64,000 bases of DNA from Streptomyces sp. NBC_01446. GTDB lineage: Bacteria > Actinomycetota > Actinomycetes > Streptomycetales > Streptomycetaceae. The DNA lies in the NCBI RefSeq assembly GCF_026340095.1, contig NZ_JAPEPO010000001.1:62001-126000 (forward strand). The letters run 5' to 3'. Position 1 is the first letter of the stretch. Every line of letters begins with the position of its first letter. Shown piece by piece: positions 54,156 to 62,705 of the stretch. Made by a program: the position numbers and the translations under genes. The notes beneath the pieces are model-generated. The model searched no databases. It saw nothing but the letters and a program-made list of their open reading frames with translations, and was not told the DNA's origin.

Positions 54156-55388
54156 GTGAGACATCGCGACGGACGCTACAGATCGGCCCTGGCGGCCTGC
54201 GCCGCATTCGGCGCGCTGGCCGGCACCGTCCTCGCCGGGGCGGCGCCGGCCAGTGGCGCGGAGGGCGGCGGCACGGCGATAGCCCCGGGCGTCACCTACG
54301 AAGAGTTCGACATCCCCGCGGCCAAGGGCCTCACGCACGCCCATGTGCTGAGCGTCGACCTGCGCAACGCGCGGGTGCGGGTCGATCTGCTGCACCCTGA
54401 CGCGGTCGGCGCCCGGGCCACCGTCTCCTCGCTGGCCGACGCGAGCGGCGCGGTCGGCGGCGTCAACGGCGACTTCTTCAACATCACCGAGTCCCAGCAC
54501 CCCGGCGTGGAGGCCACCGGCGCCTCCGTCGGTCCGGCCGTCGCGACCGGCCGGACGCTCAAGTCCGCCGTGCCGAACGGCCAGCGCTTCGGCCCCGCGC
54601 TCCCGCCCGGCACCACCACCGAGGACGTGCTCGGCGTGGGCGTGGACCACCGGGTCCGGCTCGACCGCATGGCCCTCGAAGGATCGGTCGACGCCGACGG
54701 CCGGCGGCTGCCGCTCGGCGGCCTCAACCAGTACGCCCTGCCGGTCGGTTCGGTCGGCGCATTCACCTCAGACTGGGGCGCCGTGTCGCGCGTGCGCGCC
54801 ACCTGCGGCACCGACACGAACCGGGCCGCGCCGTGCAGCACGGACACGTACGAGGTGACGGTGCGCCACGGCCGCGTCGTGTCATCGGCCGACACGCCCG
54901 GCAGTGGGCCCATAGCGTCCGGCACCACCGTCCTCGTCGGGCGCGAGGCGGGCGCGCAGGAGCTGCGGAAGCTGTCCGAGGGCGACCACGTCCGGATCAC
55001 GCACCGCCTGGTGGCGGCGACGTCACACGTTCCCTACCAGTTCGCGGTCGGCGGCTACCCCGTACTGCGGGACGGCGCACCGCTGCCCGGCCTGGACGCC
55101 AAGACGGCCGCGGTCCGCACCGCCGCGGGCGCCACGGCCGACGGCCGCCGCCTGTACCTCCTGGCCCTCGACGGCGCCCCGCAGTACCGCACAGGCCTGA
55201 CCATCGCGGAAGTCGCCGCCGCGATGCGCGAGTTGGGCGCGGACGACGCCTTCAGCCTGGACGGCGGCGGCTCGTCGACCCTGGTCACGAAGGACCCGGG
55301 CGCCGCGACGACCACCGTGAGGAACCACCCGACGGACTCCCCGGAGCGGGCCGTCGCGAACGGGATCGGGGTCTTCTCGCGCCGCTGA
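54156..55388 (+). CDS. Secreted phosphodiester glycosidase (NAGPA) domain protein
   Basis: A 410-residue exported protein. A signal peptide (about 1-36, ending ASGAE-like) precedes a NAGPA domain: VGGVNGDFFNITES, AVGGYPVLRDGA and LYLLALDGAPQYRTGLTIAEVAAAMRELGADDAFSLDGGGSSTLV. The GVNGDFF and LDGGGSS motifs are the catalytic/metal signatures of the family, which cleaves GlcNAc-1-phosphodiester alpha-N-acetylglucosaminides. GTG 54156. It probably acts on wall teichoic or exported glycans. Convergent with the galE-like gene. Confidence 0.9.
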   Translation: MRHRDGRYRSALAACAAFGALAGTVLAGAAPASGAEGGGTAIAPGVTYEEFDIPAAKGLTHAHVLSVDLRNARVRVDLLHPDAVGARATVSSLADASGAVGGVNGDFFNITESQHPGVEATGASVGPAVATGRTLKSAVPNGQRFGPALPPGTTTEDVLGVGVDHRVRLDRMALEGSVDADGRRLPLGGLNQYALPVGSVGAFTSDWGAVSRVRATCGTDTNRAAPCSTDTYEVTVRHGRVVSSADTPGSGPIASGTTVLVGREAGAQELRKLSEGDHVRITHRLVAATSHVPYQFAVGGYPVLRDGAPLPGLDAKTAAVRTAAGATADGRRLYLLALDGAPQYRTGLTIAEVAAAMRELGADDAFSLDGGGSSTLVTKDPGAATTTVRNHPTDSPERAVANGIGVFSRR

Positions 55389-55398
55389 CCGCCGCGCC

Positions 55399-56394
55399 CT
55401 ACCCGGCCAGGATCTCGCCCCGGAGGGCCGCCCACCGAAGGGAGTCACGGATGCCGTCGGCGACCGAGTACCGGGGCTGCCACCCGAGCAGTTCCCTCGC
55501 CCGGTCGCTGCGCGTATAGGCACCCACGACGTCACCGGGCCGGCGCACGGTGTCGACGGAGGCGATCGGCGCGTCCGTCACGCTGTTGAAGGCGTCGAGG
55601 AGTTCACGCACGGTGGTGCCCGTGCCGGTGCCGACGTTGACGGCGGTGGACGTGGTCGCCCCGGCGAGGAGGGTGTCGAAGGCCCGCAGGGCGGCCACAT
55701 GGGCGGCGGCCAGGTCCCAGACGTGCACGTAGTCCCGGATCCCGGAGCCGTCGCGGGTCGGGTAGTCGGTGCCGGTGACCCGGAACGGCACGCCGTCCTC
55801 CTGGGCCAGGATCATCTGGCCCAGGGCATGGCTGGGGCGCGGCAGTTGCAGGCCCGTGCGCATCTTGGGATCGGCCCCGATGGGGTTGAAGTAGCGCAGG
55901 GACAGTACGCGGAGGGGCCGGGTGGCGGCGATGTCGGCGAACATCGCCTCGCACACGGCCTTGGTGCGGGCGTAGGGGCTCAGCGGCTCGACGGCGGACT
56001 CCTCGTCCACGGTCAGGTCGTCGTTCGCGCGGTAGATCGAGGCGGAGGAGCTGAAGATCATGCGGGGGCAGCCGTTGCGCAGGAGATGGCCGACGAAGTC
56101 GAGGCTCTTCGCCACGTTCGCCTCGTAGTAGCCCACCGGATCCGCGACCGAGTCCGGCACCACGATCAGAGCCGCGCACTGGATGACCGCGTCGATGTCG
56201 GGATGCTCGGTGAAGACGCGGTCCACGAGCGTGCCGTCCGCGATGTCACCCTCGTAGAACACGCGCCCTTCGGTGAACTCCCGCCTCCCCGTCACCAGGC
56301 TGTCGAGGATGACCGGGGTGATCCCGGCGTCCAGGCAGGCCGAGGCGATCGTGCTTCCGATGAATCCGGCGCCTCCGGCGATCAATACCTTCAC
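55399..56394 (-). CDS. galE: UDP-glucose 4-epimerase GalE-like
   Basis: A 331-residue extended short-chain dehydrogenase. NAD site GGAGFIGSTIA near residue 10, FSSSASIY and the YARTK (Tyr-x-x-x-Lys) catalytic pair, RYFNPIGADP, and the GalE-typical TGTDYPTRDGSGIRDYVHVWDLAAAH are all present. ATG 56394 is 8 nt behind GGAGCTCG-like sequence. It interconverts UDP-glucose and UDP-galactose for glycan synthesis. It is a lone gene, not part of a gal operon. Confidence 0.93.
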   Translation of the reverse strand: MKVLIAGGAGFIGSTIASACLDAGITPVILDSLVTGRREFTEGRVFYEGDIADGTLVDRVFTEHPDIDAVIQCAALIVVPDSVADPVGYYEANVAKSLDFVGHLLRNGCPRMIFSSSASIYRANDDLTVDEESAVEPLSPYARTKAVCEAMFADIAATRPLRVLSLRYFNPIGADPKMRTGLQLPRPSHALGQMILAQEDGVPFRVTGTDYPTRDGSGIRDYVHVWDLAAAHVAALRAFDTLLAGATTSTAVNVGTGTGTTVRELLDAFNSVTDAPIASVDTVRRPGDVVGAYTRSDRARELLGWQPRYSVADGIRDSLRWAALRGEILAG

Positions 56395-56474
56395 AGCGAG
56401 CTCCTCCGTCGACCGACGCGTTCGGTTCTGTTGGATTCTGTTGAGAGCAGCCTACTCGGAGCCCGCCGCGCGTC

Positions 56475-58046
56475 TCATTTACCGTCCCGCACCGCCACCA
56501 GTCCGTTGAAGACTCCCACGTACGCCGTGCCGTCCGGACCGAGCGTGACCGGGGCCCAGTTGTTGTCGTAGGCGACTCCCGTACCCGCCAGTTGCTTCCA
56601 GCGGGGCTCGCCCGTGCGGAAGTCGACCGCCGTGAGGTACCAGGCGTCTATGCCCAGGGAGTTGGGGTCCTTCGTATAGAAGTACAGAAGGCCGTTCGCG
56701 GTGGAGAGTTTGGGGACCGTGGAGGGGGAACGGACCTTGCTCTCCCACACCGCGTCGCAGCCCGAGCCGTCCTTGCGCACGTCCACGCGGGTGACTCCGC
56801 CGACCACGGAGCGGCCGAAGGTGAGCGAGGTGATGTCCTCGTAGCCGTAGTTGTTCTCGACGACGAGGCTGTTGCCGTAGCTGATCAAGGAGTTGTCCGT
56901 CGTGGAGGCGCCGGAGCCGAAGACGGGGACCTTGCACACGAGACGCCGGTCGTCGGGGACCTCGCGGCCGCGACGGTAGACCAGGATGTTCATGCGGTCG
57001 TCCGCGTTGTCGGTGATCGCGACGTAGTCCTCGCCCGCACCGAACAGGTCGGGCGTGGTGCCCGAACCCTGGTTCACCGAGCCGGGCTTGGTGCCCGTGC
57101 CGCGGTCGTACGTCTGGCGCCACACGGCCTTGGGAGTGCCGTCCGCCGCCGCTTCGAAGCTGTAGAGCGCATGGTCGGAGACGATCGAGACGCCGTCCTT
57201 CGCCACCGAGAAGGAGTTCTGGATCTCCTCCCCCGGCAGCTGGATCGACTTGATCGTCCCGTCTGCCGGGTCGACCGTGCCGACACGGCCCTGTCGCGTC
57301 ACCCACCAGACGCGGCCCTGCCAGTCGGGCATCACCGACGTGACCGGGTCGCACGTGCCGCTCGGGTAGAGGTTCGTCCAGCTCACGCAGTCGTGCGGCA
57401 CCTGTCCCGTCAGGTCCCAGTCGTCGGTCACGCGGAAGTGCCAACTGCCGTCCGCCGTTTGCTCGTGCGCGAGCCTGATGATGTGCTGCCGCGAGTCGGC
57501 GAGGACAAGCCGGTCCTCGTCGTCGAGGTACGAGTAGGCGCCGCCCGAGGTGTCCTTGAAGATCTTCGAGAAGTCGAGCCGCGTGATCGCCTCAACGGTG
57601 GACGGGCGCTGCGGGAGCTTGTACTCGGCGAGGGTCTTCAGGGAGTGCGGGTCGAGCAGCTTCACGAGGAAGCCGGTGAACGTGCCGCAGACGGTGACGA
57701 TGCGGCCGTCCTTGTCGAAGGTCACCGTCGCGCATTCGCCGCCGAGCGCGGCCATCTTCTCGCTGCTCGCCGTGGGCGTGTTCCCCAGCGGCCCGCTCCA
57801 GGGATACGTGCCGCTGCCGGCCGCGTCCGCGTGCATGCCGCTGCGGCCGTTCGCCGCGAGATACGGGTGCTGCGGCGGCGCCTGCCCCGGCACGGGGCGC
57901 GCCTCGGCAGGTGCGCCCGCGTACTGCTCGACGAGCCGGTGGCCGGGCGCCTTCGGGATGTCGTCGGCCTGGGCGGGGGATGCGGCGCCGGCCGCGGCGA
58001 TCGTCGTGGTCAGGGCGAGGGCACGGCTCAGGGCTCTGCTCGTCAT
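56475..58046 (-). CDS. Secreted beta-propeller-like protein
   Basis: A 523-residue exported protein (signal peptide about 1-27, ending PAQA). The mature chain is rich in beta repeats: TVTFDKDGRIVTVCGTFTG, SYLDDEDRLVLAD, MPDWQGRVWWVTRQGRVGTVDPADGTI, APVTLGPDGTAYVGVFNGLVAV. This is the look of a quinoprotein/YVTN-like propeller with about seven blades, but there is no tryptophan-docking motif clear enough to call PQQ binding. Several Cys suggest disulfides. Function unknown. Confidence 0.75.
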   Translation of the reverse strand: MTSRALSRALALTTTIAAAGAASPAQADDIPKAPGHRLVEQYAGAPAEARPVPGQAPPQHPYLAANGRSGMHADAAGSGTYPWSGPLGNTPTASSEKMAALGGECATVTFDKDGRIVTVCGTFTGFLVKLLDPHSLKTLAEYKLPQRPSTVEAITRLDFSKIFKDTSGGAYSYLDDEDRLVLADSRQHIIRLAHEQTADGSWHFRVTDDWDLTGQVPHDCVSWTNLYPSGTCDPVTSVMPDWQGRVWWVTRQGRVGTVDPADGTIKSIQLPGEEIQNSFSVAKDGVSIVSDHALYSFEAAADGTPKAVWRQTYDRGTGTKPGSVNQGSGTTPDLFGAGEDYVAITDNADDRMNILVYRRGREVPDDRRLVCKVPVFGSGASTTDNSLISYGNSLVVENNYGYEDITSLTFGRSVVGGVTRVDVRKDGSGCDAVWESKVRSPSTVPKLSTANGLLYFYTKDPNSLGIDAWYLTAVDFRTGEPRWKQLAGTGVAYDNNWAPVTLGPDGTAYVGVFNGLVAVRDGK

Positions 58047-58101
58047 GGCGCGGAGCTAGGGCCACGCCCTTGAAGTGTCCATGCGCATAGGGGTGTTGTT
58101 C

Positions 58102-58150
58102 ATGAACACGAAACGATCACTCACCCCGTGGATGAACGTGGAACGATCAC
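58102..58150. repeat. Two 19-bp direct repeats 30 bp apart
   Basis: Copies at 58102-58120 and 58132-58150 are 16/19 identical (ATGAAC...CGATCAC). They lie between the propeller gene start and the small membrane protein stop, next to a GTTCATGAAC palindrome. Possibly regulatory for the propeller gene, whose start is about 60 bp away. Confidence 0.6.
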
Positions 58151-58341
58151 GGATGCAGGCCGCTCACGATCCCCGCCGTCGCCGTCAGGCCGTTCTGCAG
58201 CGTGGGCGCCATACTCGTGCCGGCCAGCAGGAACCCCAGCAGCACGCAGACCATCGCGTGCGAGATCTTCATCGCGCCGTTGCGCAGGAAGACCACCGCC
58301 AGGATCAGAAGCAGCAGCACGACCGAAATCGACAGGGACAT
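58147..58341 (-). CDS. Small two-helix membrane protein
   Basis: A 64-residue protein with two hydrophobic helices: SISVVLLLLILAVVFLRNG and HAMVCVLLGFLLAGTSMAP. Similar short proteins are common in Streptomyces. ATG 58341 has GGAGGAGG about 8 nt upstream, so translation is well supported. Role unknown. Confidence 0.75.
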   Translation of the reverse strand: MSLSISVVLLLLILAVVFLRNGAMKISHAMVCVLLGFLLAGTSMAPTLQNGLTATAGIVSGLHP

Positions 58342-58456
58342 CGCCGAACCTCCTCCGCCACGCCAACACCGCGGCTTTCGGCCGCAAGTGTGGCGTAGCG
58401 GAGGCTGCGCCCGGGCGAGTGACGTGTCCCCCGAACGAGTGATGTGGCGGTGGACG

Positions 58457-59314
58457 CTACTTCTCATGGGCGTCGAGGAACGCTTCGAGCCCCGCGAGGT
58501 CGTCCGTGTTGAGGTGGTCCACGCCGGCGGCGAGCAGCTCGCCCCACACCGCGTCGCGCTCCGGTCCCGCCACGTCGGGCGTGGCCCAGAAGCGGACGCG
58601 GCGGCCCTCCCGGTGGGCCGCCGACACGATGGAGCGCAGCTTCTCGCGCTCGGCGGCCGGGATCGGTCCCGTGCCCTGCCAGGTGAAGTTGTTCGCCCAG
58701 TTGTCACTGATGAGCGGGGTGAAGGAGGCGGGCGCGGCGGCGCCGAGGTCGGCGAGGCGGCCGTCGTAGAACGCGCTGCGCACCCGCTGCTGCTCCATGG
58801 GCTCGCGGGCGGCGCGGTCCCCGGAGATCACGGCGGTCACCGCGCCGGTGCGGACCCTGCCGTGCGCGCAGGTGGTGAACAGGTTGCGGTAGCCGCGCAG
58901 TTGGCGGTCGAGTTCGAGGTAGGTGGCCGCGCCCTCGGTCTTGATGTCTACGAGGAGCTGGAGCGGCGTGCGGTGACCCCGATACACGGAGCCGTGGTTG
59001 GCCCTGACGCGGGCGGCCAGCGGTTCCAGGTAGAGCGCCGCGAGGGTGCGCTTCGGGTCGAGGTCGACCCGGTCATGGGCGACGAGGAGCTGACCTTCGA
59101 CGAGGTAGATGTCCGCCTCGACGCTGGCGAAGCGGTGGTCGAGGGCGTCGAGGAGAGGCCGGGGGTGCTCGTAGTCGTTGTGCGCGTGGGCGCGCAGCAG
59201 GGGGCGGGGGCCGCGTCCCCGCTCGGTCGCCTGCGCGTACCCGGGCACGGCGACGGTCGCGGTGACCGCCGCGGCGAGGGTGGTGAGGGCTCTGCGGCGG
59301 GTGAGGTGGGCCAT
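58457..59314 (-). CDS. Secreted PI-PLC/glycerophosphodiesterase-like protein
   Basis: A 285-residue exported protein with a Tat-like N-terminus (LTRRRALTTLAAAV; cleavage near AQA). The TIM-barrel motifs RAHAHNDYEHPRPLLDALDHRFASVEADIYLV and LVAHD contain the catalytic His and Glu/Asp of the PLC/GDPD superfamily. ATG 59314 is behind GGGAGGA-like sequence. It probably degrades lipid head-group phosphodiesters outside the cell. Confidence 0.88.
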   Translation of the reverse strand: MAHLTRRRALTTLAAAVTATVAVPGYAQATERGRGPRPLLRAHAHNDYEHPRPLLDALDHRFASVEADIYLVEGQLLVAHDRVDLDPKRTLAALYLEPLAARVRANHGSVYRGHRTPLQLLVDIKTEGAATYLELDRQLRGYRNLFTTCAHGRVRTGAVTAVISGDRAAREPMEQQRVRSAFYDGRLADLGAAAPASFTPLISDNWANNFTWQGTGPIPAAEREKLRSIVSAAHREGRRVRFWATPDVAGPERDAVWGELLAAGVDHLNTDDLAGLEAFLDAHEK

Positions 59315-59478
59315 GCGTTCCTCCCGGGGAGTGCCGTACGGGGCCTCAGCGAGTATGAGGTCCCGTAGGGGTCAATGGGCAGGTCCGGGGCGGGAGTTGG
59401 CCGGACCTGCCTGCCGCGTTCACCTGCCTGCTCAGGGTGAACGGAGGGCTGCCGGGCGGGGGTCGGCCCTGCCCTGGC

Positions 59479-60144
59479 TCACCTGCCGTCTCCGGCGGAG
59501 CCCAGCGCGTCCCACTCCACCGTCCGGCCGCACCAGCCCTCCAGCAGGCGCCGGTCGTGGCCCACCGCCAGCAGTCCCGCACCGGTCTCCGCGCGATAGG
59601 CCTCCACGACGCCCACCAGGGCCGCCGTCGTGGACGCGTCGAGCATCGCGGTCATCTCGTCGCAGATCAGCCAGCGGGGGCGCAGGGCCAGGGCGCGTGC
59701 GAGGCAGGCGCGTTGCAGCTGGCCGTCGCTGACCTCGTGGGGGCGCCGCGAGAGGAGGTCGGTGCCCAGGCCGACGGACGCGGCCAGTTCGCCGACACGA
59801 TCGTCCGGTTTCCGGCCGGCGGCCCGCAGCGGTTCGGCGATGAGATCGGCGAGGCGCAGTCGTGGGTCAGCCGACATGCGCAGCTGCTGGAAGACCACGC
59901 CGAACGCAGTGCGCTGCTCGCGGGGTGCGCGGTGGCGCCAGCCGCGGGCCGGCTCCCCGTCGCCGACGACGCGGCCGGAGTCGGGGCGGTGGAGCAGGGC
60001 GGCGACGCGGGCGAGGGTGGACTTGCCGCAGCCGCTGGGCCCGAGCAGACCTACGGCCTCGCCGCTGGCGATGGTCAGGCCGGCGTTCCGCACGACGGGG
60101 TTGCCGCGCTCGTAGCCGGCGGTGACGGAGATCAGTTCAAGCAC
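59479..60144 (-). CDS. ABC transporter ATPase, NikE/DppF type
   Basis: A 221-residue ATPase. Walker A GPSGCGKST, the signature region SDGQLQRACLARALALRP (LSGGQ form degenerated to VSDGQ), Walker B LICDEMTAMLD and switch region AVGHDRR are present. It starts (GTG 60144) inside the preceding chimeric pseudogene (8-nt overlap), and it is short relative to DppF. It would be the second ATPase of a nickel/oligopeptide importer, but the permeases are missing from the window, so it is probably non-functional in transport. Confidence 0.8.
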   Translation of the reverse strand: MLELISVTAGYERGNPVVRNAGLTIASGEAVGLLGPSGCGKSTLARVAALLHRPDSGRVVGDGEPARGWRHRAPREQRTAFGVVFQQLRMSADPRLRLADLIAEPLRAAGRKPDDRVGELAASVGLGTDLLSRRPHEVSDGQLQRACLARALALRPRWLICDEMTAMLDASTTAALVGVVEAYRAETGAGLLAVGHDRRLLEGWCGRTVEWDALGSAGDGR

Positions 60145-61473
60145 GTGGTGCCTCCAGCTCGACGGTCGCGGGATGGTGGCAGGCCACGCCGTCCGCGAGT
60201 GCGGGGCGGGTCCCGCAGATGCCGGTGGCGCGGTCGCAGCGCGCGGCGAACGCGCAGCCCACCGGGAGCGCGCCCAGTTCGGGCGGCATCCCGGGGATGG
60301 GCGTGAACTCCCGCTCCGGCAGGGCGCCGAGGAGGCCGCGGGCGTACGGGTGCCGGGGCCCGGGACTGCCGAAGAAGCCGGAGGCGTCGGCGAGTTCGAC
60401 GATGCGGCTCGCGTACATCACGGCCACGCGGTCGGCGATCCGCTCGGCCGCCGCGAGGTCGTGGGTGCGCTCGGTGCCCTCGGTGAACCAGGGGCTGTCG
60501 ATCGGAACCGGCCCGTACGCCTCCTTGCCCGCGCCGTAGAGGATCGAGTCGACCATGGCCTTGCGGTCGACGCCGATGTCGAGCGCGCGCCTGACGGCGG
60601 TGTCGCCGGCGACCTTGTTGCCGGTGGGCAGGGTCACGACGCGGTAGTCGAAGGTGCGGGCGGCGTACGTCTTCTTGTCGCCGTCGCTCTTGAACGTCGC
60701 GGCGAGGTCGGGCGGCAGGACGGCGCCGTCGAGGCCTCCGGAGCGCAGCCGGGTGGCGCGCACGTCGTCGTCCTTGATGATGGCCATGGTGAAGTTCCTG
60801 AGCTTCGGCTCGCAGCCCCAGTAGCGCGGGTTGGCCATGAAGGTGAGCTTCTCGCCCTTGGACCACTTCACGAGCGTGTACGGCCCGGTGCCGACCGGCT
60901 TCGTGGTGAAGTCGCCGGTGTTGACGTCCTGCTTGCCCGCTATGTGCTCGGGCGCGATGGGCAGGACGGTGCGCTCGGCGAACGGGGCGTACGGGTACTT
61001 GAGGCGAAGACGACGGTGTCGTCGCCTTCGGCCTCGACCGTGTCGACGGCGTCGAGCTCCGTCTTGGAGGCGTTGTTGGTCTTCTTGTCGAGGATCGTCT
61101 CGTAGGTGAAGACGACGTCCTTGGCCGAGAAGGGCTTCCCGTCGCTGAACCGCACGCCGTCGCGCAGCTTGTACGTGTACGTGCGGCCGTCGGCGCTCAC
61201 CTTCGGCAGCGCGGCGGCGAGCGCGGACTTCAGCTCCATGTCCGCGTCGCGGGTGAGCAGCCCGTCGAAGATCTTGGAGTTGCCGTCCTTGCCGTAGCCC
61301 AGGAGCGGGCTGAGCGTGTCCGGTTCGTAGGCGATGCCCACGACCGCGCTCGACGCTGCCCGCCCCTTGCCGGCCCCGCCCGAGGCGCCGGGCGCCGAAC
61401 AGGCCGCGGCGGTCACCGACAATGCGGCGACCGCCGCCACCGTTGTCGCACCTCGTGCCGGCCTGACCACCAT
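60137..61473 (-). pseudogene. Chimera of a nickel/peptide binding-protein gene and an OppD/NikD-type ATPase gene
   Basis: The N-terminal part (from ATG 61473, lipoprotein signal ending AAACSAP) is an SBP_bac_5-type nickel/peptide binding lipoprotein (EPDTLSPLLGYGKDGNS, SDGKPFSAKDVVFTYETIL). A one-base deletion near 61008 shifts frame, after which binding-protein reading resumes (RLKYPYAPFAERTVLPIAPEHIAG) up to SPWFTEG. Then near 60470 it continues directly as the C-terminal part of an OppD-type ATPase (RTHDLAAAERIADRVAVMYASRIVELAD and the C-terminal Cys cluster CDRATGICGTRPAL). So the binding protein's C-terminus, both permeases and the ATPase's Walker A half have been deleted. Perfect Nur-type operator upstream. 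Confidence 0.88.
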
Positions 61474-61498
61474 GCCCACCCCTATTGAAGATCAACTC

Positions 61499-61521
61499 TT
61501 ATTGCGAACGGGTCGCAATAA
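61499..61521. promoter_or_regulatory. Nur-type operator TTATTGCGA-N5-TCGCAATAA
   Basis: Perfect inverted repeat (9-bp arms, 5-nt spacer) matching TTGC-N9-GCAA, the Nur (Fur-family nickel regulator) box of Streptomyces. It lies 26 bp upstream of the binding-protein start, the expected place for Ni-dependent repression of nikABCDE. Confidence 0.7.
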
Positions 61522-61613
61522 TGCCATTTCGTCAAGGGAAGGTAAAACCCGGTGTCAGGAACGGTGTCAGGCCCGGCGTCGGACCGGTGTCATGTCTGAC
61601 ATCGGGCCCGGCG

Positions 61614-62705
61614 TCAGGGCGCCCGGAGGTCGACCAGCTCGGCCAGCTCCTCCCGGTGCCTGCCCGCCGAACCCAGGGCGATCGAGTCGGCCTTGGCCCG
61701 CTTGAGGTAGAGGTGGACGGGGTGCTCCCAGGTCATGCCGATGCCGCCGTGCAGCTGGAGCGCCTCCTCCGCCGCGTGGACGGCTGCGGGTCCGGCGTAC
61801 GCCTGGGCGACGGCCACCGCGACATCGGCGTCGTCGCTCCCGGCGGCGAGGGTGTCCGCCGCGCTGCGGGCCGCGGCGCGGACACCGACGACCTCCAGCC
61901 ACACCTGGGCGAGCCGGTGCTTGAGCGCCTGGAAGGAACCGACGGGCCGGTTGAACTGGCGGCGCTCGCGCGTGTAGCGGACCGTTTCGGTCAAGCACCA
62001 TTCGGCGAGGCCGAGTTGCTCGGACGCGAGAAGTCCCGCTCCGGCCCGCAGCGCGCGACGGACGGCCGGAACGGCGTTGTCGGTCAGCACGCGCGCGCGT
62101 GCACCGACGAAAGTCACTGTGGCGACGGGCCGGGTGGGGTCGAGGGACGTCCGCGCCTCGACGGTGACGCCGTCGTCGGTGACGTCGACCGCGTACAGAC
62201 CGCTGCTCGTCGGCACGAGGAGCACATCGGCCGCCGCCGCGTCGGCGACGCCGGTGACCCGCCCCTGCAGCCGGCCGCCCTCCTCACGTACGCCGTTGAA
62301 GGCCTGACCGGGCGCGGCCGGCAGGGGCACGGCGACCACGCCCACGGTGCGGCCCGACGCGAGCGCGCCGAGCAGCTCGGAAGCCTCGTCGCCCGCGCAG
62401 TCGAGGAGCGCCACGGTCGCGACGACAGCGCTGGTGAGATAGGGAACGGGGGCGACGGAGCGTCCCAACTCCTCCAGGACCACGGCTACTTCACGGTGTG
62501 TCGCGCCCTGGCCGCCGAGCTCCTCGGGGATCAGCAGGCCCGCGAGCCCCATCCCCTCGGCGAGCGACTTCCACAGCGCACGGTCGTGCGGCTCGTCCGT
62601 CTCGACCCGGGCGAGCACCGACGCGGCGTCGCAGTGGGCGGCGAGGAGGCCGCGCACGGCGGACCGCAGCGCCTCTTCCTCCTCCGTGTACAGCAGATCG
62701 CTCAT
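61614..62705 (-). CDS. Acyl-CoA dehydrogenase (small-subunit type)
   Basis: A 363-residue acyl-CoA dehydrogenase. GMGLAGLLIPEELGGQGATHREVAVVLEELGRSVAPVPY and YTRERRQFNRPVGSFQALKHRLAQV are family motifs; the last helix has LQLHGGIGMTWEHPVHLYLKRAKADS. The catalytic Glu position is not evident (as in heteromeric partners of the ChsE/FadE type), so it likely works with the neighbouring dehydrogenase as an alpha2beta2 enzyme. Start overlaps the stop of the second gene (ATGA). Confidence 0.9.
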   Translation of the reverse strand: MSDLLYTEEEEALRSAVRGLLAAHCDAASVLARVETDEPHDRALWKSLAEGMGLAGLLIPEELGGQGATHREVAVVLEELGRSVAPVPYLTSAVVATVALLDCAGDEASELLGALASGRTVGVVAVPLPAAPGQAFNGVREEGGRLQGRVTGVADAAAADVLLVPTSSGLYAVDVTDDGVTVEARTSLDPTRPVATVTFVGARARVLTDNAVPAVRRALRAGAGLLASEQLGLAEWCLTETVRYTRERRQFNRPVGSFQALKHRLAQVWLEVVGVRAAARSAADTLAAGSDDADVAVAVAQAYAGPAAVHAAEEALQLHGGIGMTWEHPVHLYLKRAKADSIALGSAGRHREELAELVDLRAP

